From NCBI GenBank assembly GCA_963844855.1, contig CAWJQP010000045.1:248001-312000 (forward strand): DNA of 64,000 nt, written 5' to 3'. The notes under the pieces were generated by a model, which worked only from the letters and a program-made list of their open reading frames with translations, ran no database searches and had not been told where the DNA came from. The DNA is from DASQDN01 sp963844855 (GTDB lineage: Bacteria; Acidobacteriota; Terriglobia; Bryobacterales; Bryobacteraceae). A program made the position numbers and the translations under genes. Positions within the stretch are counted from its first letter, which is position 1; each line of letters opens with the position of its first letter. Positions 19,248 to 28,423 of the stretch are shown here, piece by piece.

Positions 19248-19279
19248 TTGGGGGCGCCAAGAGGAGTGGTCGCCCCCAA
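19248..19279 (-). terminator. Hairpin terminator of the SDR gene
   Basis: 9-bp perfect stem (TTGGGGGCG and complement) with a 14-base loop, 9 bp beyond the SDR stop codon. The T-run on the minus strand is poor, so termination strength is uncertain. Confidence 0.55.
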
Positions 19280-19287
19280 TTGTGGGT

Positions 19288-20388
19288 TCAGGCGTTAACT
19301 GGTGTGACCTGGGCCGGCTCGTAGTTCATCGACACGGAGTCCGACGTTGCAGCGTGTTCGTTGTTTTGTGTGGCAGCCTGATCACCCAACGTGGTGAGGA
19401 CACTCGGAGAGGCGCTGGAAGTACTCGCAAAGCCTTTCAGACTGCGCCGGCCAATACCACCGGGATCGGGAAGGCACAGGTTTGCGATTTCCAGTAATCG
19501 ACCGGAGAACTCAGGGAGCAAAGCGTCGATCGCCGACGCGAGCCGTGCAGGCAAACTTAGCGTCACCTGGGTGTCTCCCCGGCGTGTTGCCTCGATAATC
19601 TGAGACGCCGCTCGTTCAGCATCCATTGAGAGGAAGGGTAGAGAGTCCGCGATGCTGAACCAGGCGTACTCAAGTTCGTTTTGCCCTTTGAAGTTTGCTT
19701 GACGGGGACTGCCGGTACGCATCAGGCCAGGAACAACTGTGGTGACGACGATTCCGTCTTTTGCCACTTCGCTTCGGAGACCACGCGAAAAGCCAGTGAA
19801 GGCGAACTTACTTGCGCTGTACGGGAGCAGGTGTGGAACGGCGATCCTGCCACCGACGGAAGTTATGTTGACGATTCGTCCCGAGCGACGTGAGCGCATG
19901 CCGGGAAGAACAGCCATCGTAGTGTAGACGCCAGACCAGAAGTTCGAATCCATCGCCTCGGCAAAATCATTCAGCGTCATCTCTTCTAAAGGTCCAACCG
20001 TGATGATGCCGGCATTATTGACGAGCACGTCAACACCACCGAAAGCAGCGATGACGCGGGCAATCATACGTTCGACATCATCGCGATCACGAAGATCGCA
20101 GACAATTGCAAGAGTCCCAGCGTCATGTATGCCGGCTTGATGTTCACGGAGATCTTCAACTGCGAGTTCTAACTCCTGTTCATCGCGCGCGCATACGGCA
20201 ACACGCGCGCCTTGTGACGCCAATTGCCGCGCCAAAACAAGTCCTAAGCCGCGTGAACCACCTGTGATCAATACAGATTTTCCACGAAAATCAAATTGCT
20301 GTTTGCGCTGTGAACGAGTGAAAAGAAACAAGCCTGCGCCTGCAGCAGACCACAGCAGAGCTTTAGAAACGCTCGTTGAATGACCCAC
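19288..20388 (-). CDS. Short-chain dehydrogenase/reductase with N-terminal membrane anchor
   Basis: 366-aa SDR family oxidoreductase. N-terminal hydrophobic segment (LLWSAAGAGLFLF, residues 11-23) likely anchors it to the membrane. The Rossmann fold shows TGGSRGLG for NAD(P) binding (about 42-49), NNAGI (about 127) and the catalytic SVGG...YSASK block with Tyr and Lys (about 176-195). Beyond about residue 250 there is a C-terminal extension that becomes Ser/Thr/Ala-rich and looks disordered (after 315). Substrate not predictable. Divergent from the histone-like gene. Confidence 0.88.
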   Translation of the reverse strand: MGHSTSVSKALLWSAAGAGLFLFTRSQRKQQFDFRGKSVLITGGSRGLGLVLARQLASQGARVAVCARDEQELELAVEDLREHQAGIHDAGTLAIVCDLRDRDDVERMIARVIAAFGGVDVLVNNAGIITVGPLEEMTLNDFAEAMDSNFWSGVYTTMAVLPGMRSRRSGRIVNITSVGGRIAVPHLLPYSASKFAFTGFSRGLRSEVAKDGIVVTTVVPGLMRTGSPRQANFKGQNELEYAWFSIADSLPFLSMDAERAASQIIEATRRGDTQVTLSLPARLASAIDALLPEFSGRLLEIANLCLPDPGGIGRRSLKGFASTSSASPSVLTTLGDQAATQNNEHAATSDSVSMNYEPAQVTPVNA

Positions 20389-20546
20389 GAAAATACAACC
20401 TCCGCTGCCGTGTTAGACACGAGCTTTGCGTAAATCATTACAAGCTCTGAAAGACAAGCCAACTGTCATGAAAAGAGAAAAAATGCGAAGGAAAAGAGAA
20501 AGGGCTTCCAATGCAAACAATTTTGCGTTATTCTGTTTCAAACATT

Positions 20547-20717
20547 ATGGCTACTAAAAAGCAAGCCACCAAGAAAGCCGCCGCCAAGAAGTCGGCCGCG
20601 AAGAAGACAGCTGTAAAGAAGACGGCGAAGAAGGTCGCCAAGAAAGCGCCGGCGAAGAAAGCCGTTAAGAAAGCGGCCAAGAAGGCCGTAAAGAAAGCTG
20701 CGGCCAAGCGCAGCTAG
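20547..20717 (+). CDS. Histone H1-like Lys/Ala-rich DNA-binding protein
   Basis: 56-aa protein from the ATG at 20547, starting MATKKQATKKAAAKK. It is nearly all Lys and Ala with some Val/Thr/Pro, in repeated AKKxAKK/VKKA blocks, like the C-terminal tail of eukaryotic H1 and bacterial Hc1/AlgP proteins; it probably coats nucleic acid non-specifically. An upstream ATG (20511) would add 12 non-basic residues and is less likely. No clear Shine-Dalgarno at either start. The stop overlaps the end of the convergent rhomboid gene by 4 bp. Confidence 0.82.
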   Translation: MATKKQATKKAAAKKSAAKKTAVKKTAKKVAKKAPAKKAVKKAAKKAVKKAAAKRS

Positions 20718-21541
20718 GCAAGGACGTACCGCAGCATCAGCGCGAAGCTGAGAGCGGTTAACGCGAGTGATACTCCGGCGGCGATACGCCAAAGCGTGTC
20801 GGTCCATTGTGGTATTGCGCGCGGGGCGTCCATAATCCAGGCTAAGGCAAAGCCTGCGGCAAGTCCTCCGAGATGGGCGGCGGTGTCTATATTGAAGATC
20901 GGCAGCAGGCCGATCACCACCATATAGATCACCCATTGGGTGTATTGTGCCCGAATAGCCGAACCCATAGCTGAGTCTGACCGCATGCCTGCCGCGATCA
21001 TAGCGCCGATTAGTCCGAAGAGCGCGGCCGATGCGCCGACGCTGATGCTCGGACTGAAATAAGCGCTTGCGTAAAAGCCTACAACTGTTGATACAAAGTA
21101 CAGCGTGAGATAACGCGCTGTACCGTAGGTTTCCTCTACCTGCGCTCCAACGCTGAATAGCGCCCAGGAGTTCATGAAGATGTGAATAAGGCCACCGTGG
21201 AGGAAACCTGCGGTGACCAAACGCCACCACTGTCCCGCCGCCAACGCAGGCGTGAACTTCGCGCCGAAGAGAACAAGCGTTCTGCTATCAAGATCCATCA
21301 CCGGGTTGTCGGTTCCCAGTTTCATGCTTACGACGACTGTCGCCGCATAAAGCCCGAAGTTGATCAGAAGGATAATGAAGGTTGTGAATCCGGCGTGCGG
21401 GATGAAGCCGGCGATCAAACCGGACGAAGCTTCGCGGCTAACGGCAGTCTTCGGACCAAGCTTCATTTCACAGTACGGGCAGATCTTGTCATCCGTAGTG
21501 ATGAAGGCCCTGCAATTGGGGCACATCCGGCGTTTGTCCAC
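20714..21541 (-). CDS. Rhomboid intramembrane serine protease with zinc-ribbon N-terminus
   Basis: 275-aa rhomboid-family protein. An N-terminal zinc-ribbon (CPNC...CPYC, residues 7-23) precedes six or seven membrane helices. Catalytic motif GASAALFG with the active Ser, HGGLIHIFMNSWALFSVG (the conserved His/Asn helix 2), and the catalytic His in DTAAHLGGLAAG. All catalytic residues are present, so it should be an active protease cleaving within membranes. The ribbon-plus-rhomboid architecture is common in Acidobacteria; the role of the ribbon is unknown. Confidence 0.9.
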   Translation of the reverse strand: MDKRRMCPNCRAFITTDDKICPYCEMKLGPKTAVSREASSGLIAGFIPHAGFTTFIILLINFGLYAATVVVSMKLGTDNPVMDLDSRTLVLFGAKFTPALAAGQWWRLVTAGFLHGGLIHIFMNSWALFSVGAQVEETYGTARYLTLYFVSTVVGFYASAYFSPSISVGASAALFGLIGAMIAAGMRSDSAMGSAIRAQYTQWVIYMVVIGLLPIFNIDTAAHLGGLAAGFALAWIMDAPRAIPQWTDTLWRIAAGVSLALTALSFALMLRYVLA

Positions 21542-21599
21542 GCACTCATTCTACAAGCCAGTTGCTGGTGATCTCCTCTGCTAAAATCGAGGCTTCCGC

Positions 21600-22376
21600 A
21601 TGTCGTGTAAAGAAAAGGATCCGCGCCGGCAAATTGTAGAGATCGGGCGACTGGCTTACCAGAAAGGCTGGGTAGCGTCAAACGACGGCAATATCAGCTT
21701 TCGCCTAGGCGCCGATCGAATTCTGGCAACACCAACCGGTGTCAGCAAGGGCATGATGGAGCCCGAAGACCTGATCATCTGCGATTTGGACGGCACGAAG
21801 GTGGAGGGCGCGCGCGAGCGGACCAGCGAGATCCTGATGCACACGACCATTTACCAGATGCGTCCGGATGTGCAGGCTGTGGTCCACGCTCATCCTCCGG
21901 TGGCGACGGGGTTCGCGGTGGCGGGTCGGCCTCTGAATCTTGCGCTGCTCCCGGAAGTCGTCATCGGGCTGGGTTGCATTCCATTGGCAGACTATGGGCT
22001 GCCGGGAACACCCGAGCTCAGCGAGGCGCTGAAGCCCTTCATCCCCACATACGATGCGCTCTTGATGGCCAATCATGGCGCGGTTTGTTATGCCGACGAT
22101 TTGATGAAGGCGTTCTTCAAGATGGAAACGGTCGAGCATTTTGCACGCATCACGCTGGTCGCGGAACTGCTCGGCGGGCCGAAAGTGCTACCGAGGGTCG
22201 AAGTGGATAAGCTGCGGGCTTCCCGCGCGCGTTATGGCGTGCAGCCTCGCGAAGGTTTTGAGCCGGGATGTCCCTTGACCGCGGAGGATACGGCGTCAGG
22301 AGAGCCGCGTCTCTCGTTGAGCCGCGCCGAGTTGATGAGCATCGTTGAGGATGCGATCTCTCGATTGATGCGGTGA
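21600..22376 (+). CDS. Class II aldolase/adducin family protein (fuculose-1-phosphate aldolase-like)
   Basis: 258-aa zinc-dependent class II aldolase. Signature blocks: GWVASNDGNISFR near residue 25, TPTGVSKG, the zinc-binding HAHPP (about 97-101), and NHGAVCYADDLMKAF with the third His (about 157). C-terminal 50 residues are an extension with PLTAEDTASGEPRLSLS. Could act on fuculose-1-P, rhamnulose-1-P or a methylthioribulose-type substrate; no pathway neighbour helps decide. Divergent from the rhomboid gene. Confidence 0.88.
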   Translation: MSCKEKDPRRQIVEIGRLAYQKGWVASNDGNISFRLGADRILATPTGVSKGMMEPEDLIICDLDGTKVEGARERTSEILMHTTIYQMRPDVQAVVHAHPPVATGFAVAGRPLNLALLPEVVIGLGCIPLADYGLPGTPELSEALKPFIPTYDALLMANHGAVCYADDLMKAFFKMETVEHFARITLVAELLGGPKVLPRVEVDKLRASRARYGVQPREGFEPGCPLTAEDTASGEPRLSLSRAELMSIVEDAISRLMR

Positions 22377-22452
22377 TGAGGGCATCCGCAGTCGTCAATG
22401 TTTGACGGGCGGAAGCTATTCAGCGTAGCCTTAAACCGGAGGCCGGTTCGCT

Positions 22453-22689
22453 TTGGCTCAGATTGGTTTCGATCGGATCACCGTCGACCCTCAGCAGATG
22501 AACGGACAGCCATGCATCCGAGGTATGCGCCTCACCGTGCGGCGTGTTGTCGAAGCAGTCTCCGTTTATACGGATCGCGCCGAGCTCTTTCGTGAATTCC
22601 CCGAGATCGATGAAGCGGATGTTAGGCAGGCTCTGGAGTTTGCAGCGGCGAATCTCGAGGATCGAGTCATTGATGTACGGATGGCATGA
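22453..22689 (+). CDS. DUF433 antitoxin
   Basis: 78-aa DUF433 protein (QQMNGQPCIRGMRLTVRRVVE, then LFREFPEIDEADVRQALEFAA), a winged-helix-like family that forms toxin-antitoxin pairs with PIN-like DUF5615 proteins. The start is a TTG at 22453 supported by GGAGG at 22438-22442; the first ATG (22498) would cut into the conserved domain. The stop overlaps the start of the toxin gene (ATGA). Confidence 0.88.
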   Translation: MAQIGFDRITVDPQQMNGQPCIRGMRLTVRRVVEAVSVYTDRAELFREFPEIDEADVRQALEFAAANLEDRVIDVRMA

Positions 22690-23084
22690 TCCGATTACTG
22701 CTCGACCAGGGATTGCCTCGGTCTGCGGCGGCAATACTTCGCGATGCGGGGATAGATACCCTACATCTTGCAGACCTTGAGCGATGCGAAGCGTCTGACG
22801 TCGAGATTCTTGCACTCGGACTTTCCGACAACCGCACGATAGCAACGCTCGATGCTGACTTTCATGCGCTTCTTGCGGTTTCGGGAGCCAATGCTCCATC
22901 CGTTGTTCGAATTCGCATTGAAGGCCTGAAGGGCGTCGACATCGCTGAAATCCTGAAAACGGTTCTGATCTTGACGGCCGACGAGTTGCTTGAAGGAGCC
23001 ATCGCGACGGTCACCACGAAGGGGATTAGAATTCGCCGACTGCCGATACGTCGTCGTGGCTTCGACTCGCCGGAAGTCGGATGA
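22686..23084 (+). CDS. DUF5615 PIN-like toxin
   Basis: 132-aa PIN-like (Mut7-C type) protein. MIRLLLDQGLPRSAAAIL carries the first acidic residue, and IATLDADFHALL the central DxDF motif. These proteins are predicted RNases. Coupled by a 4-bp overlap to the DUF433 gene, the usual arrangement of this type II module. The C-terminal tail (after residue 110) is basic. Confidence 0.88.
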   Translation: MIRLLLDQGLPRSAAAILRDAGIDTLHLADLERCEASDVEILALGLSDNRTIATLDADFHALLAVSGANAPSVVRIRIEGLKGVDIAEILKTVLILTADELLEGAIATVTTKGIRIRRLPIRRRGFDSPEVG

Positions 23085-23121
23085 TTCCGAGTACGTAAGG
23101 GCATCAGGTAGACTGTTGATC

Positions 23122-23211
23122 GGAGGAATGGCCGAGCGGTTTAAGGCAGCGGTCTTGAAAACCGTCGTACTCTAACGGGTACCGGGGGTTCGAATCCCTC
23201 TTCCTCCGCCA
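23122..23211 (+). tRNA. tRNA-Ser (TGA anticodon), CCA encoded
   Basis: 90-nt class II tRNA. Acceptor stem GGAGGAA/TTCCTCC, D-loop GCCGAGCGGTTTAAGGC, anticodon loop CTTGAAA (23154-23160; anticodon TGA at 23156-23158), a long variable arm (GTACTCTAACGGGTAC), T-arm GGGGGTTCGAATCCCTC and an encoded CCA end (23209-23211). Reads UCA/UCG serine codons. Confidence 0.97.
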
Positions 23212-23235
23212 CTCATTTATCAATCGAATTGGGCA

Positions 23236-24447
23236 TCAAGGCTGGTCGGGGAATAGCCCGGGCATCCAGCGCGACGCTAGAACGGCCGGAAAGACCAGAC
23301 GCAACGGGGCGCGCGGGCTCTCGGAAACGAGCACTTCTTTGTCGATCAGTGCGGCGACGATGCGGCGAGCTTGGCGCTTTCCGGCGCCAATTACCAAGTC
23401 GGCGTCGCCACGAGGTAATTCGCCGCGATACAGTACGGCTTCGAGCAAGCTGCCGGATCTCGTCGGTAACAGGCCAAGGCGAATCTCCTCTTCGGCCCAG
23501 AGCAGAATGCGCGTGCGTAAGCGGTCAGGCTGCACCAAACCCTCCATGAAATCCACCTGGTCAATGCAGATCCTGAGGAAGAAGCGCGTGAATTCCGCGA
23601 GCGCCTCCTCGCTGAGCGTGCCCCGGCCATCCAGGTCGTTACGCCGCTCCATATCGCAGTTTGCTAGTAGTGTCTTGTACTGCCGCACATTGCGCGCCAA
23701 GCCGCGCGCCACCGACCACACTGCCCCGGTATCGAGGAGTTCGAGGAGCATGGCGTGTGACATCAAGCGCGCAACGCGGCCGTTGCCGTCGATGAAAGGA
23801 TGCATCCATAGAAGTCGATGATGGGCCGCCGCAGTTGAGATGATTTTTTCCGCCTTGCCGAGACTGCCGTACACTTCTGAAAAACGCTGTAGGAATCGGG
23901 AAAGAGCGCCTGGGCTGACTGCTATGTGCGTGCCCACTCGGACATCGCGACTGCGGAGGACGCCGGGGACGACGCGAATAGCCTCGCCCGTGGCCGGATC
24001 CTCGACTGAGAGGAGAGTTTCGGGCAACAACTCGCAGAAGCGACGATGAATTTCGCGAATACCTTCGGGGGTAAGCGCGCCGCCGCCCTGCAGGGCTCCA
24101 TCATCGATCCATTGCTGAACTGCTATATGGGCTTTCGCCTCCAATTGGAGGTCACGCTTTGCTGAATCATTGCTATAGTCGTTCTTTAACGCCCGCTCGA
24201 TCTCGACCGGGTGAGTGTTGTGACCTTCGATGAGATTCGAGTAGTAGCAATTCATCGCGCGGACCAGATCAGCGAGAGAAGCCAACAGGCTCGGAGGCAG
24301 ACTGCGTTGGAAGCCCGCTGATTTTTGCGTCAAATCGATTGCTAAGTCGGCAATTTCGGGTCTGTGGCGAGAGTTATCGCTAAGGCGCATGGGCTCCATG
24401 AGCGATACAAGCTCGCCTCGATCTGCCGCTTGGATGTCCGCTTTCAT
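23236..24447 (-). CDS. Fic family AMP-transferase with N-terminal inhibitory helix
   Basis: 403-aa Fic/DOC protein. Complete Fic motif HPFIDGNGRVAR (216-227) and an autoinhibitory motif SNLIEG (70-75) matching (S/T)xxxE(G/N) in the N-terminal region, i.e. class II Fic. The C-terminal 100 residues form a winged-helix-like domain (LLPTRSGSLLEAVLYRGELPRGDADLVIGAGKR pattern). Likely AMPylates a host protein of its own cell; target unknown. It ends 24 bp after the tRNA-Ser gene, on the opposite strand. Confidence 0.93.
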   Translation of the reverse strand: MKADIQAADRGELVSLMEPMRLSDNSRHRPEIADLAIDLTQKSAGFQRSLPPSLLASLADLVRAMNCYYSNLIEGHNTHPVEIERALKNDYSNDSAKRDLQLEAKAHIAVQQWIDDGALQGGGALTPEGIREIHRRFCELLPETLLSVEDPATGEAIRVVPGVLRSRDVRVGTHIAVSPGALSRFLQRFSEVYGSLGKAEKIISTAAAHHRLLWMHPFIDGNGRVARLMSHAMLLELLDTGAVWSVARGLARNVRQYKTLLANCDMERRNDLDGRGTLSEEALAEFTRFFLRICIDQVDFMEGLVQPDRLRTRILLWAEEEIRLGLLPTRSGSLLEAVLYRGELPRGDADLVIGAGKRQARRIVAALIDKEVLVSESPRAPLRLVFPAVLASRWMPGLFPDQP

Positions 24448-24516
24448 GGCGCTTTAAGGAGAGCTGTAAAACATTGTACAGCAATGGTTAATGAGGTGTT
24501 TGACGGCTTGACTGTT

Positions 24517-24545
24517 CGCTTCAATGTCCGCTTCAATGTCCGCTT
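24517..24545. repeat. 12-bp tandem repeat (CGCTTCAATGTC)
   Basis: Two perfect tandem copies plus five bases of a third, in the gap between the Fic gene and the Cys-rich gene. Could be a regulatory repeat or slippage product. Confidence 0.6.
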
Positions 24546-24584
24546 GGGCGTTCTGTCCTCTTTTCCGGTAGAATTAAAGCGGGT

Positions 24585-24932
24585 ATGCGACGAAACGTGG
24601 CATTGTTGCAAGTTGTGATGGTGGGCATTTTGCTCAACATCAGTTCCCTTGTCGCATGTCCGATGTTGCAGCCGGAGAAGACGCATTCCTGTTGTTCGCG
24701 ACCTGAGCCTCTTAAAAAGTGTCCCATCGCCCCCACGATGGACCTCTGTCCCCTAAATGTCACGGAAGCCAAGTTCGGAGTCGTCAACATCAACGTGGCT
24801 TCGATTCCTCCGCTGATCGCAGCAGACACCTTATTCGAGAGGCCAAACGCGGCGACTGATTGGCGGAGCCCTCTACTTGATACCTTTGCCCTGTCACGTC
24901 TCTACCTGGCGAACCGCGTTCTTCGGATCTGA
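24585..24932 (+). CDS. Small secreted Cys-rich protein, possibly metal-related
   Basis: 115-aa protein with a signal peptide (LLQVVMVGILLNISSLVAC) and a cysteine cluster directly after it: C-x9-CC-x8-C-x8-C within about residues 25-55. The rest is plain and ends in a basic segment. The pattern recalls small acidobacterial proteins linked to copper handling, but I cannot name a family. It lies 99 bp upstream of a second small Cys-rich secreted protein on the same strand, and both are probably one transcription unit ending at the hairpin at 25179. Confidence 0.65.
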   Translation: MRRNVALLQVVMVGILLNISSLVACPMLQPEKTHSCCSRPEPLKKCPIAPTMDLCPLNVTEAKFGVVNINVASIPPLIAADTLFERPNAATDWRSPLLDTFALSRLYLANRVLRI

Positions 24933-25031
24933 TCCCTGTTTGATTTTTCCTGCTTTCTGTCGGGCTTACTATTAGCGCCGGCAGCGTAGTCGTCTTCACC
25001 CGAAGCAACGAGTTTAATCAGGAGAATTCAG

Positions 25032-25166
25032 ATGAGAAAGATCACATCCGCCCTTATGGGCTTTGCGTTAATGACAGTGTTGGCCCTTGGAGCCTATGCC
25101 TCCGCGAAGGATTGCTGCGACGGAGGCTCGTGCTGCAACGGGACTACCTGCTGCAGGAAGAAATAA
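25032..25166 (+). CDS. 44-aa secreted CC-x4-CC-x4-CC peptide
   Basis: Short gene: MRKITSALMGFALMTVLALG signal peptide, cleavage likely after AYASA, then a mature peptide of about 20 residues, KDCCDGGSCCNGTTCCRKK, with three Cys pairs spaced exactly four residues apart. AGGAG eight bases before the ATG gives a good ribosome-binding site. The design suggests a metal-binding or disulfide-knotted periplasmic peptide. A strong inverted repeat follows 13 bp after the stop. Confidence 0.72.
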   Translation: MRKITSALMGFALMTVLALGAYASAKDCCDGGSCCNGTTCCRKK

Positions 25167-25178
25167 GTTAACGCAAGG

Positions 25179-25214
25179 GTGTACAGCCGGCGGCTTCGGT
25201 CGCCGGCTGTACAC
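25179..25214 (+). terminator. 14-bp perfect inverted repeat after the Cys-rich peptide gene
   Basis: GTGTACAGCCGGCG and its exact complement around GCTTCGGT (a stable cTTCGg tetraloop). Sits between the peptide gene and the cupin gene. No T-run follows, so it may work as an RNA stabiliser or as a Rho-assisted stop. Confidence 0.65.
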
Positions 25215-25227
25215 TTACGGTAATCCC

Positions 25228-25599
25228 ATGCCCATCCTGATTTCTCAGCCGACCCGGATTGAAGCCGCCGGTAACAAGCCCAAGTTGATTGATGAATACG
25301 TCGGTCGCGTGAATTCGGCGACGCCGGGAGTAAGTGTCGCGCATATGCGCAGTCCTGGCGGCTGGGTGGAACCCGGTCAGACGCCGGATTTCGATGAGTA
25401 CACCGTCGTTTTGAAAGGAATGTTGCGCGTCGAACATAAGGAGGGAGCGTTCGACGTTCGCGCCGGACAGGCAATCGCGACGAAAAAAGGGGAATGGATT
25501 CGCTATAGTACACCCGAGGATGGCGGCGCGGAATATATCGCGATCTGTCTCCCAGCCTTCTCCATTGAGACCGTTCACCGTGACGCTGAGGGTTCCTAA
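25228..25599 (+). CDS. Cupin-domain protein
   Basis: 123-aa single-domain cupin. The core beta-barrel motifs are VEPGQTPDFDEYTVVLKGMLRVEH (about 45-70, resembling cupin motif 1 but with few His) and VRAGQAIATKKGEWIRYSTPEDG (motif 2). The start is ATG 25228, just after the preceding hairpin; upstream codons in the same frame belong to the hairpin and the Cys-peptide gene and should not be included. Resembles ethanolamine-utilisation/EutQ-like cupins; function unknown. Confidence 0.78.
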   Translation: MPILISQPTRIEAAGNKPKLIDEYVGRVNSATPGVSVAHMRSPGGWVEPGQTPDFDEYTVVLKGMLRVEHKEGAFDVRAGQAIATKKGEWIRYSTPEDGGAEYIAICLPAFSIETVHRDAEGS

Positions 25600-25621
25600 C
25601 TGCCCGTTCGGCATCCTCTGA

Positions 25622-25650
25622 TTGAATCCCCTCCCGGGCTTCGATACACT
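25622..25650 (+). promoter_or_regulatory. Sigma-70-type promoter of metK
   Basis: TTGAAT (25622-25627), a 17-bp spacer and TACACT (25645-25650); four of six matches in each hexamer. Predicts a start near 25657 and a leader of about 127 nt before metK. Confidence 0.5.
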
Positions 25651-25656
25651 AAGATG

Positions 25657-25783
25657 TCTGGTTTCTTCGTTGGCGCCTCCACATAAGCGGGTCCAGAGAA
25701 CCAATCTCGGGCGCGTGGTTTAAACCGCGTCCGGTCTGATGTCCTCCTGCGGCATCTAAATTCCAAGACGTAGAGGAAGTTGA
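25657..25783 (+). promoter_or_regulatory. Structured 5' leader of metK
   Basis: About 127 nt able to form several stems: TGGTTTCT with AGAGAACCA (one bulge), GGGCGCG with CGCGTCC around GGTTTAAACC, and a GATG/CATC stem that presents TCCTCC. That last segment is complementary to the metK Shine-Dalgarno (GAGGA). It does not match the SAM-I, SAM-II or SAH riboswitch sequences I know. Confidence 0.35.
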
Positions 25784-26947
<1,164 letters not shown>

Positions 26948-26953
26948 TTTTTG

Positions 26954-26989
26954 GCCGGACGCTCTTTTGAGCTTCAGAGAGCGTCCGGC
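26954..26989 (+). terminator. Hairpin terminator after metK
   Basis: 12-bp perfect stem (GCCGGACGCTCT and complement), starting 7 bp after the metK stop. No strong T-run afterwards. Confidence 0.7.
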
Positions 26990-27099
26990 TCCCCATGTTT
27001 GCCCGGCTCGCGCGGTTCTCCGAAACAGTCTAAAATGGAAGACAGCCGCCGATTTAGGCGTCGAAAACCTCCGCTGAACTCAGATCGAAATTCCCCAAC

Positions 27100-28422
27100 A
27101 TGCCCCTGATTGAAGGCTGCAAGCACGAAATTGAAATTATCGTCCCAGTGGACGATGTGAATCACGAGACGCAACATGTGGTCGCAAATGTCCAGAAGCG
27201 CGCTCATCTCCCCGGATTTCGCCCTGGTAAGGCTCCTGTCAGCATCATTAAGACTCGTTTCAAGGATGCGATCCGTCAGGACGTTTTAGAGCACATTCTG
27301 CCCAAGGCCTTCCGCAAAAAGGCTGATGAGGAGCACTGGAATGTGGTCGGAACACCGAATGTTACCGATATTCATTTCGATGAGGGGGAACCGCTCCGGT
27401 TCAAAGCAGAATTTGAAGTTGCTCCGGAGTTCGATGTCAACGGCTATCGGGGCATCGAGGCTCCATACGCTGAGCCGCAGGTGAGTGAAGAAGATGTCGA
27501 GAAGCGGATCAATGAGATTCGTGAGCGCAAGGCCGAGTATGTCAATGAGGATCCCCGCCCGCTAGTCGCCGGCGATCACACGGTAGTCTCGGTGGAGAGT
27601 GTGAGTGGGATCGAAGGCGATCCGATCAAGAGCGATGACATGGCTCTGCACTTGGGTAATCCGGAAACGCTGCCGGAATTCAACGAGCATCTTGTCGGGA
27701 TGTCGCCTGAGGAAGAAAAAGAGTTCGACGTAACGTATCCAGCCGATTACGGTCAGGATCGTTTGGCGGGGAAAACTGTCCGTTTCAAGGTTCGGGTTAA
27801 GTCCGTCCGACGGAAGGAATTACCCGAGCTAAATGACGAATTCGCTCGCGATCTGGGGGATTACCAGAATTTCGCCGAGTTGCAGGAAGCGATCCGGAAG
27901 GTCATTTTCTCAGAGCGTGAGTACGCGGCGCAGCAGGAATCGAAGGGGCACATCGTGGATGCGCTCGTGAAGAGTCACGAATTTCCGGTGCCGCAGGCCT
28001 ACGTCGATTTCCAGATCGAGAACAACGTGCGACGTTCGGTGCGAGAAATCACGGGTCGGGATGTGGATCCGCGATCGCTGAATCTTGACTGGAATAAGCT
28101 GCGCGAGCAGCAGCGTGAGCGGGCTACGCAGGACGTGAAGGCTTCGCTGCTACTTGAAAAGGTGGCGGATGTCGAATCGATTCACGCGACGAACGAAGAG
28201 GTTGATCGTGAGTTGCAGCGCATTGCAAAGGCGGAGCGGGAAGCGGTAGCGGCTCTGCGGATGAGGTTTGAGAAGGACGGAACTTTAGGGCGGATCGCTT
28301 CGCGGATTAGAACGGAGAAGGTTCTGAACTTCCTGTTTGAGAACTCGCGTAAGGTGGCGCCGGTGGAAAAACCCGCCGAGACATCGGTTGAAACGCCGGC
28401 TGAAACTCCGGCCAGCGAGTAA
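27100..28422 (+). CDS. tig: Trigger factor (ribosome-associated chaperone)
   Basis: 440-aa trigger factor. N-terminal ribosome-binding signature LPGFRPGKAPVSIIKTRF (about 37-54), a central FKBP-type PPIase domain (about 150-240; VAGDHTVVSVES, TYPADYGQDRLAGKTVRFKVRVKSV) and a C-terminal helical chaperone domain. The tail has an added low-complexity VEKPAETSVETPAETPASE (about 420-440). It is followed at once by the convergent Uma2 gene (1 bp apart). In most bacteria clpP follows tig; it is absent here. Confidence 0.96.
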   Translation: MPLIEGCKHEIEIIVPVDDVNHETQHVVANVQKRAHLPGFRPGKAPVSIIKTRFKDAIRQDVLEHILPKAFRKKADEEHWNVVGTPNVTDIHFDEGEPLRFKAEFEVAPEFDVNGYRGIEAPYAEPQVSEEDVEKRINEIRERKAEYVNEDPRPLVAGDHTVVSVESVSGIEGDPIKSDDMALHLGNPETLPEFNEHLVGMSPEEEKEFDVTYPADYGQDRLAGKTVRFKVRVKSVRRKELPELNDEFARDLGDYQNFAELQEAIRKVIFSEREYAAQQESKGHIVDALVKSHEFPVPQAYVDFQIENNVRRSVREITGRDVDPRSLNLDWNKLREQQRERATQDVKASLLLEKVADVESIHATNEEVDRELQRIAKAEREAVAALRMRFEKDGTLGRIASRIRTEKVLNFLFENSRKVAPVEKPAETSVETPAETPASE

Positions 28423-28423
28423 A

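Noticed and set aside
23122..23235. Attachment site at the tRNA-Ser 3' end
   Set aside because: No second copy of the tRNA 3' segment was found downstream in the window.
25657..25783. SAM-I/SAM-II riboswitch in front of metK
   Set aside because: The leader lacks the conserved cores of the known SAM and SAH classes; kept only as a structured leader.
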